A DNA stretch of 64,000 nt from Clusia tigrina. Lineage: Eukaryota > Arthropoda > Insecta > Diptera > Clusiidae. Every line of letters starts with the position of its first letter. Position 1 is the stretch's first letter. The translations under genes and the position numbers were made by a program. Below the pieces are notes generated by a model. The model was not told the DNA's origin, did no database searches, and saw only the letters and a program-made list of their open reading frames with translations. The stretch covers positions 217,796,194-217,860,193 of the forward strand of contig OV050031.1 in assembly GCA_920105625.2 (NCBI GenBank). The letters run 5' to 3'. Shown here piece after piece: positions 26,991 to 37,460 of the stretch.

Positions 26991-27265
26991 GAAGAAGCGC
27001 TGAGTAAATGCTCTGGGCTGTCCTGGTCTGCCTCCAGACAAAAGACGCAGTTCGGACTGTAGATGATGTCTATGATCGCCCCATGGATTATGCCCGTGAT
27101 TAGTCCAACCAATGATCGAAGATCTCTCCTTCCTCGATCGCCATAAGATGACCCGATGGTCTTTGCTTGAATGAGGACACGCATATTAGTGTCAGATGTT
27201 TTGGGAATGGACAACGTACATTCCTTATCCCTGGACAGATTTCTGAGATTCATAAAAAAGTTCAA
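26990..27265 (-). pseudogene. Non-LTR retrotransposon tail, inverted second copy
   Basis: The minus strand reads RRDLRSLVGLITGIIHGAII then IYSPNCVFCLEADQDSPEHL, homologous to the plus-strand tail just to its left. DNA arms of roughly 100 bp (about 26885-26986 and 27022-27125) are inverted copies of each other around a spacer of about 35 bp. Only the 3' coding tail is present. Confidence 0.8.
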
Positions 27266-27286
27266 GAAGTTTCAAAATTTGTAACT

Positions 27287-27420
27287 TTCCTTTCACAATC
27301 CTCTATCACCCCCTTTCCACCAAATGTTTCCAAGCTTAGAGTACAATAGGCTTCAATGCCTGAGTGGTTGGAGACCTCCTTCTTCGGCGGTTCTCCGGCC
27401 TACTCCAGTTTTATTCTACT
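27287..27420. repeat. Dispersed repeat, copy 2
   Basis: Co-linear with 11795-11935 over about 130 bp ('cctttcacaatcctctatca', 'ccaccaaatgtttccaagct', 'gagacctccttcttc'). It directly adjoins the inverted non-LTR tail, but the first copy has no such neighbour. Confidence 0.65.
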
Positions 27421-28058
27421 TATATTCTACAACATATGTAAAACTGAATAATGAGGACATTTGTATGATCGTGGAATATAGATTACTGTACTCTCAGATA
27501 TCCTGTAAAGAAATTATGTTTAAACCAACACTGGTAAGGACCGTTTGTGTGGATTGGTCACAAAGCATTCTATCATGTACAGGTCCATCTGACTGATCTG
27601 TCGGGTAGGGTTCTACGTACTTAAACAGAAAACAAGTACCAAGGAACCTAATATGGTGTTCATATTAACCCAAAGCCACTTATCATTAGGCTTGGGTAGT
27701 GAACGACAGAACGAATTAACTGCTCTGTTTCACTGAACTGAACTAACAGAACTAGTTCAGATCTGTTAAACAAAATAGTTCACTTGCTCACTTGCTTCCT
27801 TGTTCCTTCCTTTCTCACTTGCTCACTTATTCATATGGTTCAGCCTTTTATTCACTCATATGAGCAGATATACGAATATATATACACAAACATTATCCCG
27901 AATTATGTATGTATATGCAATTGAATGGTGACATTTGTATGTGTGTTGGTTCCAATCAGAACATCATCAAGGACATAGGGTATACCAAAATTTGAATACT
28001 CTTATTAATAAGCTAAAATTGTTCACAGTGATTGTGAAATCGGTGAAATATTTGAATA

Positions 28059-28148
28059 ATGGCTCCTAGAAAAAAATACAATGCTATATGGGGACATTTT
28101 GTTGAGAAGGCAGACAAAAAAAGCGCCAAGTGCAACACTGATGCATGA
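28059..28148 (+). pseudogene. hAT transposase N-terminus remnant (BED zinc finger)
   Basis: ATG opens a 29-codon frame MAPRKKYNAIWGHFVEKADK followed by KSAKCNTDA and a stop. The W-x-H-F pair followed by K-x-x-A-K-C matches the first half of a BED-type zinc finger, the usual N-terminal DNA-binding domain of hAT transposases. The second zinc cysteine, expected at residue 28, is aspartate here and the frame ends at once. Its place inside the element with hAT ends supports the reading. Confidence 0.65.
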
Positions 28149-28437
28149 GAGAGAAATATAAAAGTACTCTCAAATTAAAAAAATTTTTAAAAAACACCAA
28201 TTAAAATTATTATTTTCACAAAATTTTTTGCTGTAATGTAAGTGTTGGACATTTTGGTGCTACAAATAAAAAAAGTTTATAATAGTTTGAAAACAATGAA
28301 AAAGTACTAGTACCAAAATAACTGTTTTTTTTTATGCGCCATACAAAAAGGTACCCTAAATGGTACGAAAGTACGTAGTTGTCCAACAGTGAGTAGGTGA
28401 GCAAGTGACAAGTTTTAACAATCATGACATACTAAGC

Positions 28438-31400
28438 GCAACTGAACTAACTGAGGAAATGAACTAACTGAGCAACTGAACTAACTGAGCAACTGAACTA
28501 ACTGAGCAACTGAACTAACTGAGCAACTGAACTAACTGAGCAACTGAACTAACTGAGCAACTGAACTAACTGAGCAACTGAACTAACTGAGCAACTGAAC
28601 TAACTGACCAACTGAACTAACTGAGCAACTGAACTAACTGAGCAACTGAACTAACTGAGCAACTGAACTAACTGAGCAACTGAAGTAACTGAGCAACTGA
28701 ACTAACTGAGCAACTGAAGTAACTGAGCAACTGAACTAACTGAGCAACTGAACTAACTGAGCAACTGAACTAACTGAGCAACTGAACTAACTGAGCAACT
28801 GAACTAACTGAGCAACTGAACTAACTGACCAACTGAACTAACTGAGGAACTGAACTAACTGAGCAACTGAACTAACTGAGCAACTGAACTAACTGAGGAA
28901 ATGAACTAACTGAGCAACTGAACTAACTGAGCAACTGAACTAACTGAGCAACTGAACTAACTGAGCAACTGAACTAACTGAGCAACTGAACTAACTGACC
29001 AACTGAACTAACTGAGCAACTGAACTAACTGAGCAACTGAACTAACTGAGCAACTGAACTAACTGAGCAACTGAAGTAACTGAGCAACTGAACTAACTGA
29101 GCAACTGAAGTAACTGAGCAACTGAACTAACTGAGCAACTGAACTAACTGAGCAACTGAACTAACTGAGCAACTGAACTAACTGACCAACTGAACTAACT
29201 GAGGAACTGAACTAACTGAGCAACTGAACTAACTGAGCAACTGAACTAACTGAGCAACTGAACTAACTGAGCAACTGAACTAACTGAGCAACTGAACTAA
29301 CTGAGCAACTGAACTAACTGAGCAACTGAACTAACTGAGCAACTGAACTAACTGAGCAACTGAACTAACTGAGCAACTGAACTAACTGAGCAACTGAACT
29401 AACTGAGCAACTGAAGTAACTGAGCAACTGAACTAACTGAGCAACTGAAGTAACTGAGCAACTGAACTAACTGAGCAACTGAACTAACTGAGCAACTGAA
29501 CTAACTGAGCAACTGAACTAACTGACCAACTGAACTAACTGAGGAACTGAACTAACTGAGCAACTGAACTAACTGAGCAACTGAACTAACTGAGCAACTG
29601 AACTAACTGAGCAACTGAAGTAACTGAGCAACTGAACTAACTGAGCAACTGAACTAACTGAGCAACTGAACTAACTGAGCAACTGAAGTAACTGAGCAAC
29701 TGAACTAACTGAGCAACTGAAGTAACTGAGCAACTGAACTAACTGAGCAACTGAACTAACTGAGCAACTGAACTAACTGAGCAACTGAACTAACTGACCA
29801 ACTGAACTAACTGAGGAACTGAACTAACTGAGCAACTGAACTAACTGAGCAACTGAACTAACTGAGCAACTGAACTAACTGAGCAACTGAACTAACTGAG
29901 CAACTGAACTAACTGAGCAACTGAACTAACTGACCAACTGAACTAACTGAGCAACTGAACTAACTGAGCAACTGAACTAACTGAGCAACTGAACTAACTG
30001 AGCAACTGAACTAACTGAGCAACTGAACTAACTGAGCAACTGAACTAACTGAGCAACTGAAGTAACTGAGCAACTGAACTAACTGAGCAACTGAAGTAAC
30101 TGAGCAACTGAACTAACTGAGCAACTGAACTAACTGAGCAACTGAACTAACTGAGCAACTGAACTAACTGACCAACTGAACTAACTGAGGAACTGAACTA
30201 ACTGAGCAACTGAACTAACTGAGCAACTGAACTAACTGAGCAACTGAACTAACTGAGCAACTGAACTAACTGAGCAACTGAACTAACTGAGGAACTGAAC
30301 TAACTGAGCAACTGAACTAACTGAGCAACTGAACTAACTGAGGAAATGAACTAACTGAGCAACTGAACTAACTGAGCAACTGAACTAACTGAGCAACTGA
30401 ACTAACTGAGCAACTGAACTAACTGAGCAACTGAAGTAACTGAGCAACTGAACTAACTGAGCAACTGAAGTAACTGAGCAACTGAACTAACTGAGCAACT
30501 GAAGTAACTGAGCAACTGAACTAACTGAGCAACTGAACTAACTGAGCAACTGAACTAACTGAGCAACTGAACTAACTGAGCAACTGAACTAACTGAGCAA
30601 CTGAACTAACTGAGCAACTGAACTAACTGAGCAACTGAACTAACTGACCAACTGAACTAACTGAGCAACTGAACTAACTGAGCAACTGAACTAACTGAGC
30701 AACTGAACTAACTGAGCAACTGAAGTAACTGAGCAACTGAACTAACTGAGCAACTGAAGTAACTGAGCAACTGAACTAACTGAGCAACTGAACTAACTGA
30801 GCAACTGAACTAACTGAGCAACTGAACTAACTGACCAACTGAACTAACTGAGCAACTGAACTAACTGAGCAACTGAACTAACTGAGCAACTGAACTAACT
30901 GAGCAACTGAACTAACTGAGCAACTGAACTAACTGAGCAACTGAAGTAACTGAGCAACTGAACTAACTGAGCAACTGAACTAACTGAGCAACTGAACTAA
31001 CTGAGCAACTGAACTAACTGACCAACTGAACTAACTGAGGAACTGAACTAACTGAGCAACTGAACTAACTGAGCAACTGAACTAACTGAGCAACTGAACT
31101 AACTGAGCAACTGAACTAACTGAGCAACTGAACTAACTGAGCAACTGAACTAACTGAGCAACTGAACTAACTGAGCAACTGAACTAACTGAGCAACTGAA
31201 CTAACTGAGCAACTGAACTAACTGAGCAACTGAACTAACTGAGCAACTGAAGTAACTGAGCAACTGAACTAACTGAGCAACTGAAGTAACTGAGCAACTG
31301 AACTAACTGAGCAACTGAACTAACTGAGCAACTGAACTAACTGAGCAACTGAACTAACTGACCAACTGAACTAACTGAGCAACTGAACTAACTGAGCAAC

Positions 31401-32325
31401 TGAACTAACTGAGGAAATGAACTAACTGAGCAACTGAACTAACTGAGCAACTGAACTAACTGAGCAACTGAACTAACTGAGCAACTGAACTAACTGAGCA
31501 ACTGAACTAACTGAGCAACTGAACTAACTGAGCAACTGAACTAACTGAGCAACTGAACTAACTGAGCAACTGAACTAACTGACCAACTGAACTAACTGAG
31601 CAACTGAACTAACTGAGCAACTGAACTAACTGAGCAACTGAACTAACTGAGCAACTGAACTAACTGAGCAACTGAACTAACTGAGCAACTGAACTAACTG
31701 AGCAACTGAACTAACTGAGCAACTGAACTAACTGAGCAACTGAACTAACTGAGCAACTGAACTAACTGACCAACTGAACTAACTGAGCAACTGAACTAAC
31801 TGAGCAACTGAACTAACTGAGCAACTGAACTAACTGAGCAACTGAACTAACTGAGCAACTGAACTAACTGACCAACTGAACTAACTGAGCAACTGAACTA
31901 ACTGAGCAACTGAACTAACTGAGCAACTGAACTAACTGAGCAACTGAACTAACTGACCAACTGAACTAACTGAGCAACTGAACTAACTGAGCAACTGAAC
32001 TAACTGAGCAACTGAACTAACTGAGCAACTGAACTAACTGAGCAACTGAACTAACTGAGCAACTGAACTAACTGAGCAACTGAACTAACTGACCAACTGA
32101 ACTAACTGAGCAACTGAACTAACTGAGCAACTGAACTAACTGAGCAACTGAACTAACTGAGCAACTGAACTAACTGAGCAACTGAACTAACTGAGCAACT
32201 GAACTAACTGAGCAACTGAACTAACTGAGCAACTGAACTAACTGAGCAACTGAACTAACTGAGCAACTGAACTAACTGAGCAACTGAACTAACTGAGCAA
32301 CTGAACTAACTGAGCAACTGAACTA
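28438..32325. repeat. 17-bp satellite array, about 228 copies
   Basis: Almost uninterrupted tandem copies of 'actgagcaactgaacta' over 3.9 kb. Three recurrent variants ('gaccaactg', 'gaggaactg'/'gaggaaatg', 'gaagtaact') come back in a fixed order, for example a block of two gaagtaact units, then about four standard units, then gacc and gagg near 28680-28850, 29065-29210, 29415-29545, 29685-29820 and 30055-30190. That shows block-wise duplication. After about 31380 the array is more uniform and lacks the gaagtaact variant. Confidence 0.98.
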
Positions 32326-32410
32326 TGTGAACGATCTAGTTCAATATACTCAGTGAACGAGAATGAGCGGATCAGTCACCTGAACGACCAAGTCCAACTC
32401 TACTTATCAT

Positions 32411-33644
32411 ACCTGGATTAACTGTAGGTCAGTAGACTGGGTGAATTATGGAGGAGTATATCCGCCCCCGGCATTGTAGCTTGTCCTACTCATTTATAAT
32501 ACATACATACATACTTAAGTGGCGCTACAACCCGTATATCGGTTTTGGCCGAGTCCGCTCCGCTCATTTATAAACTAATCCGCAATTGAAACACTTTGTT
32601 TTAGCTTTGAATTGAATGCAGAAATAATTGTTCTTTTTTATTTTCACACATAAATAATTATAAATAATATTTAATAAAATATAAACATGTTTTAAAAAAA
32701 AAATTATAATCACATTTAACACAATTGATATATAAATATACAAAGTATTTGAAATAAGACATTAATACAACAACAGATATACGAGTATATAATACAATAT
32801 AAAATGATGTAAATCAAAAATAAATTAACTTACATTAACAATTTAAGTTTATAAATATTTTTTGTATCCATTTTGCTCATTATTTTTAAACATTTGCATT
32901 TGTTGTGTCAACAATTTTGATAAGTTTATTATTTAACTAATTAAATTAATGCTTACATATATTTATATATGTATGTGTGTGTATATATCTTAATTGTCTA
33001 TATAGTGAATACATTACTTGAATATAATATTTTGATTTTTATACTTGTTTTTTGTTTTTGTCAAATATTCTTTGAAGCCATTGCGTTTTAACGTTTGAAC
33101 TCTTGGTTTTTTAATTGGTTTTTAACAACTGCAAAAATAAACATGATTAGTTGGGAAACAATACATTTTTGTTTATTTATTTAGTTAATTGAGTAATTTA
33201 TTTTTGAAATTTTAACTAATTAATGAGTAATAATAATTTGTGTATAGTCATAAATATACTTAATATTCAGTCGTTAACAATTGAATTTTAATTAATTAAT
33301 TTTAGTAATTGATATCATAAATGAGCATAAGGAAAAATATTTATTCATTAAGTATTTATGTTAAGTAATACTTTTCACTTAAAGAAAAGACTTCGACAGA
33401 TATAGTATTAATTTATTTTTCAAGTATTTTTAACTCATTGATAATTCTCTTTAATGCTATAAACATTTTAATATATTTTTAATACATATTTGTATATGAG
33501 GTAAGCCAAAGTGAGGTGCACAACTCTAGTAAGTGTAGATATATGTGTAGTATACTTTAGAGCTAGAGTAGATGTGTAAAGCAGAGCTGGATGGGGCTAC
33601 AATTGAGGTGACCAGAAGTTCACATTTTGCTTTCGTTGCTTCAT
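32411..33644. other. AT-rich spacer
   Basis: No gene. 32490-32570 has CATA repeats followed by a GC-richer stretch ('ggcgctacaacccgtatatc') that looks like a fragment of a dispersed repeat, though no second copy is in the window. 32580-33490 is very AT-rich. Confidence 0.4.
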
Positions 33645-34165
33645 AGCAAGTGTCGCACTTAACTGTAGTAATTCAGCAGGTGTGGGCAGAACCATTCGCA
33701 CTATTCGTATTAACTCATGCATCAGAGCAGATGTGGGCGGAGATAATCGCACTTAACTGTATTAACTCACAGATCAGAACAGATGTGGGAGGAGATGATC
33801 GCACTTAAGTGTATTAACTCAGCATCAGAGCAGATGTGGGCGGAGATAATCGCACTTAACTGTATTTACTCATGAATCAGAGCAGATGTGGGAGGAGATG
33901 ATCGCACTTAACTGTACGAACTCAGCATCAGAGCAGCTGTGGGTAGGGCTATTCGCATTTAACTGTATCAGAGCAGCTGTGGGAAGAACTATTGCCACTA
34001 TTCGTATTAACTCATGCATCAGAGCAGATGTAGGCGGAGATAATCGCACTTAACTGTGGTTAACTCACATATCAGAGCAGCTGTGGGCACGGCTATTCGC
34101 ACTTAACTGTATTAACTCAGCATCAGAGCAGCTGTGGGCAGAGCTATTCGCACTTAGAATTTATC
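33645..34165. repeat. 51-bp minisatellite, about ten copies
   Basis: Diverged tandem units built from 'atcagagcagatgtgggcgg', 'agataatcgcacttaactgt' and 'attaactcag'. One unit near 33955 is shortened. No coding content. Confidence 0.9.
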
Positions 34166-34167
34166 GG

Positions 34168-34434
34168 ATCAGAGATATTTTCCTGTTCAACTCGAATCCT
34201 TAGAAGAGAGTGGGCAGAAACCAAAGGACGATATATTTCATACCCGATGCAATGATTCTCTTGTAAAAACCTTTATTTTTCTATGCAATTTCCTTAGAAT
34301 TGATAGCTGTGTTAATTCATCAGAGATATTTTCCTGTTCAACTCGGTTCCTTAGAAGTGAGTGGACAAAAACCAAAGAACGATATATTTCATACCTGATC
34401 CAATGATTCTCTTGGATCAGGTATGAAATATATC
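34168..34434. repeat. 151-bp direct repeat ending in a perfect 23-bp hairpin
   Basis: Two direct copies start at 34171 and 34322 ('agagatattttcctgttcaa', then 'gatatatttcatacc'). The second ends in a perfect inverted repeat: arms 34381-34403 and 34412-34434, 23 bp each, with loop TGATTCTC. The first copy has the left arm sequence (with small changes) but not the right arm. Confidence 0.9.
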
Positions 34435-34630
34435 TTTACAGAAGGATGCTTGCTATACGACTTCAGGATTTTTCTTTAGTGCTACGAGAGCTTTGACAAA
34501 CAGTCTGCCAATTCTTGGAAATATTGCCTTAAAATATATTTATCATGCCTGAGGGAAGAAGCTATTTCTAAACCTAGGCCTCGTTCGTTGCAAATTGAAT
34601 ATAGCAATACTATTGGCATAGGGCCATAAT

Positions 34631-35109
34631 TTGCGAAAAGACAACGGGGCTCCGATACCATCAGGACACAAAAGGTGATAAAGTACCTGGGATTTCAGCT
34701 TGACTCCAAGCTCTTCTACTGGGCGCAAATGAAAAACGCGGCGGCTAAGGCAGCACGGGTAACGGCTTCTCTCAGCAGACTAATGGCAAACATCGGAGGG
34801 CCGACATCCAGCAAGAGGAAGCTTCGGATGATGACAACGCACTCCATTCTGCTGTATGGTGGCGAATTGTGGGCCGACCAGCTGAAGGTGCACGCCCGAA
34901 CAAAAGTTTTATCCTTCGTGCAACGAACCGGAGCTCTGCGAATAGCTTCAGCGTACCGTACTGTATCGGAGCCGGCAATTCTGGTAATTAGCTGCTTAAT
35001 CCCTGTCGATCTCTTGGCCCTCGAATGCAAACACCTACGAGAAGCCAAGATCGGTAAAAATACCAGAGCAACCGCGCAGGATATAAAGCAACAAACCGTG
35101 CACCGTTAG
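34631..35109 (+). pseudogene. R1-type non-LTR reverse transcriptase fragment
   Basis: Plus-strand frame TQKVIKYLGFQLDSKLFY, then AAAKAARVTASLSRLMANIG, SILLYGGELWADQLK, VQRTGALRIASAYRTVSEPA and a block ending IPVDLLALE. These are the C-terminal RT blocks of R1/LOA-type non-LTR elements. The conserved catalytic palm is missing and the frame ends at 35109. Flanking DNA gives no matching upstream part, so this is a fragment. Confidence 0.88.
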
Positions 35110-35690
35110 CAAGAAAAAAAAGGTATTAGCAAAACGTTTTGGTATCGGAAAGACTCGCCTACATCCACAGTTGGGCATCCTAATCTTAAAACTTATTTGG
35201 ATGCAGAGAATATGGTTTAACATAGAAAGAAACGTCCCCACAATAACAATAATGATAACAATAGAAAGGAAATGGCTCATGCTTTCCATAAGGTTTTCCT
35301 TGTCATGCTTCTGCAAAGAATTTAGAAGATAACCGGGTATTTTCGGACGTTTTCGGAAGCTACAGAGAAATCTACAACAAACACCTAAAATATGTAATTT
35401 TGTAAATTTTTATGAAAAGGAGATTTTCACTCATGGGATTCAGGATCATAATTTTTTTTCACAAAACCAGAAACTACGATAAGCAGAAAAGGAAATTTAT
35501 ACGTAGAGGACAACCCCAAGCAACAGAAATTAAATCCGAGACTCAAGTGATGGAATCTGAGGGGATCATTGGAATGCTTCATTTATGAGTACTAAATTGA
35601 TCGATCTAGTATATTGAAGTACCCTCCGCCCAATTTGAAGGTCAGATGCTTGAAGCCTGCATGATTTGTATGTGTTTTAGCCTAAAGGTT
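35110..35690. other. Gene-free spacer
   Basis: Nothing recognised; possibly the decayed 3' remainder of the retrotransposon fragment to the left. Confidence 0.3.
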
Positions 35691-36450
35691 TACATTGGCC
35701 TGATATATTTAACTACTTTTATATGCAAATATTCGTTGAACTTTTTATATCGAAATATATCTCAATGCTCCGTTGCCATATTTCTGTGTATAAACTCTCA
35801 TTTGGTCACCTTGATGTGTTTTAAACTAAATATTTTACGTTTCCAGATAGAGTTAACTGCTAATCAGAGACCATAGAGACGGGACACTTAAACGTCAAAT
35901 TTTCTGACGTTTAAAAAAACTGTCTTTGTTGTCATTATTTGCATATATAGATAGGTTTGTTTATCATTTGTTAACCAGAATTCTGAAGAAAATCATCCAC
36001 ACTACTACAGTTTTGCACATGGGTAAGTGAGTGCAAAACAAGAGTCATTTCTCTGTATTCTCTGCTGCTAATTTACTTCTCATATGCGAATATATCTCTT
36101 CCACTCTCCTGTTCTAAGTGGTTACACATCTTTCTGTGCCGATACTGGAATCTGGTCACCTTAATGTGTTTTAACCTTCAATTTTCCAGATAGAGTTGAC
36201 TATTAATTTACTTTTTATATGCGAATATATCTCTTCAACTCTTCTGTTCTAAGTGGTTACCATAAATCTGTGCCTATGTTCTCATCTGGTCACCTTAATG
36301 TGTTTTAACCGAAAGGTTTTAAGTTTTCAGGTGGAGTTTTCAACTAATTTACTTCTTATATGCGATTATATCTCTTCAACTCTCGTATTATCAATGGTTG
36401 CACATCTTTCTGGATCTATACTGCCATCTGGTCACCTTAATTACACCACA
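35691..36450. repeat. Diverged repeats of about 138 bp, four copies
   Basis: The marker 'tctggtcaccttaatgtgtt' or a close variant occurs at 35801, 36151, 36285 and 36427, each preceded by 'atatgcgaatatatctcttc' or similar. The last three are in tandem (periods 134 and 142 bp). The first is separated by about 200 bp of other sequence. Confidence 0.85.
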
Positions 36451-37167
36451 TGTCTCCTTTAAAGTGTTAGTTCTTAGTTTAACATATTGATTTGCTTTTA
36501 GTAAGTAGCCATAAAATTGGTAAATATCATTTAATATTTGTTATAAGAATATATGAGCTTTAATTAAGTATTTTATCTGTGATTTTAGTAAATATTGCGT
36601 TTAGTTGAGAATTCCGCAGCGGAAGTATAGAACTACTATAAATACATGAAAGGTAATTAAGTGGCATAAACAACATACAATCAGACCTTTTCTGAATAAA
36701 AATTCCTCAATGGATTTGCCTTTCCTCTCCAGATGCTTAAGTAGAGGATGGACAGAAATATACTCGGAAATGTTTATTCAGAAAATGGCTGAATTTCTAC
36801 GAATTTTGGACAACCTTTTTATTAATTGAATTAAATTTTGTAGTAAACTTTTATTAATTGGGAGATATTTAGTTAACGTTTCCAAAAAAAATTGATTGAA
36901 GGAATTCGTGGTAAACTTAAATTTTTAGTAATAATCTTTCATGCATAGAACCTGTGATATATGAAAAGGATGACAAAAAAAAGCTTTGCCAAATTGAATT
37001 TCAAATAAAAATAATAATTTTAATCTACCACATTCTATGATCATTACCAATCCCCAACCCAATTGCCAACCTTCCTCACGTTTGGAAGATGTTGGCTTAC
37101 GTGTGCTTCGCATCAACGATCATGAACACGATCATGAAATTCATGCTTCAAATACTGTATAAATATA
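36451..37167. other. Gene-free spacer
   Basis: AT-rich, no gene recognised. It lies beyond the 3' end of the large TBC gene. Confidence 0.4.
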
Positions 37168-37365
37168 AATTCTGTTACACTCTCCTTCTCTTTCTCTTTC
37201 TCTCACTCTCTCTCTTTCTTTATCTCTCTCACTCTCACTTTCATTCTCACTTTCTCTCTCTCTCATTATGTCTCACTTTCTACTTCACTCTCTACTTTCT
37301 TTTTTTCTTTTTGTTTCTCCTTTTATTTTCTTTCTATATTTCTTCCTCTTTTTCTTTTGCTTTTC

Positions 37366-37396
<31 letters not shown>

Positions 37397-37405
37397 ACTC
37401 GTTTG
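37168..37405. repeat. CT-rich microsatellite tract
   Basis: Nearly pure pyrimidine on the plus strand, with (CT)n runs at 37198-37215 and 37371-37396. On the minus strand it is a GA-rich stretch beginning about 55 nt after the stop codon of the TBC gene, so it may be in its 3' untranslated region. The open plus-strand frame across it is an artefact of composition. Confidence 0.9.
37322..37327 (-). terminator. Candidate poly(A) signal of the TBC gene
   Basis: AATAAA on the minus strand about 135 nt after the stop at 37461, inside the pyrimidine-rich tract. The motif is the only support. Confidence 0.25.
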
Positions 37406-37460
37406 CGTTCAATCGCATCTATTTAAAAATCGTTTCAAATCACTAATAACCTGTTTCGTT

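Larger units (their letters stand above)
27687..32402 (+). mobile_element. Non-autonomous hAT-type transposon expanded by a satellite
   Basis: The element starts TAGGCTTGGGTAGTGAACGA and its other end, read inward on the minus strand, starts TAGAGTTGGACTTGGTCGTT: imperfect inverted ends of the TAG(G/A)..TTGG hAT type. It is flanked by an exact 8-bp direct repeat CTTATCAT (27679-27686 and 32403-32410), the target-site length of hAT elements. Subterminal DNA is rich in GAACTAGTTC-like words. Inside are a 90-bp remnant of a BED-finger coding start at 28059 and a 3.9-kb 17-bp satellite. The transposase catalytic domain is absent, so it would need a helper. Confidence 0.88.

Noticed and set aside
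28438..32325. CRISPR-like array
   Set aside because: Units are 17 bp with no spacers, in a eukaryotic transposon; it is a satellite.
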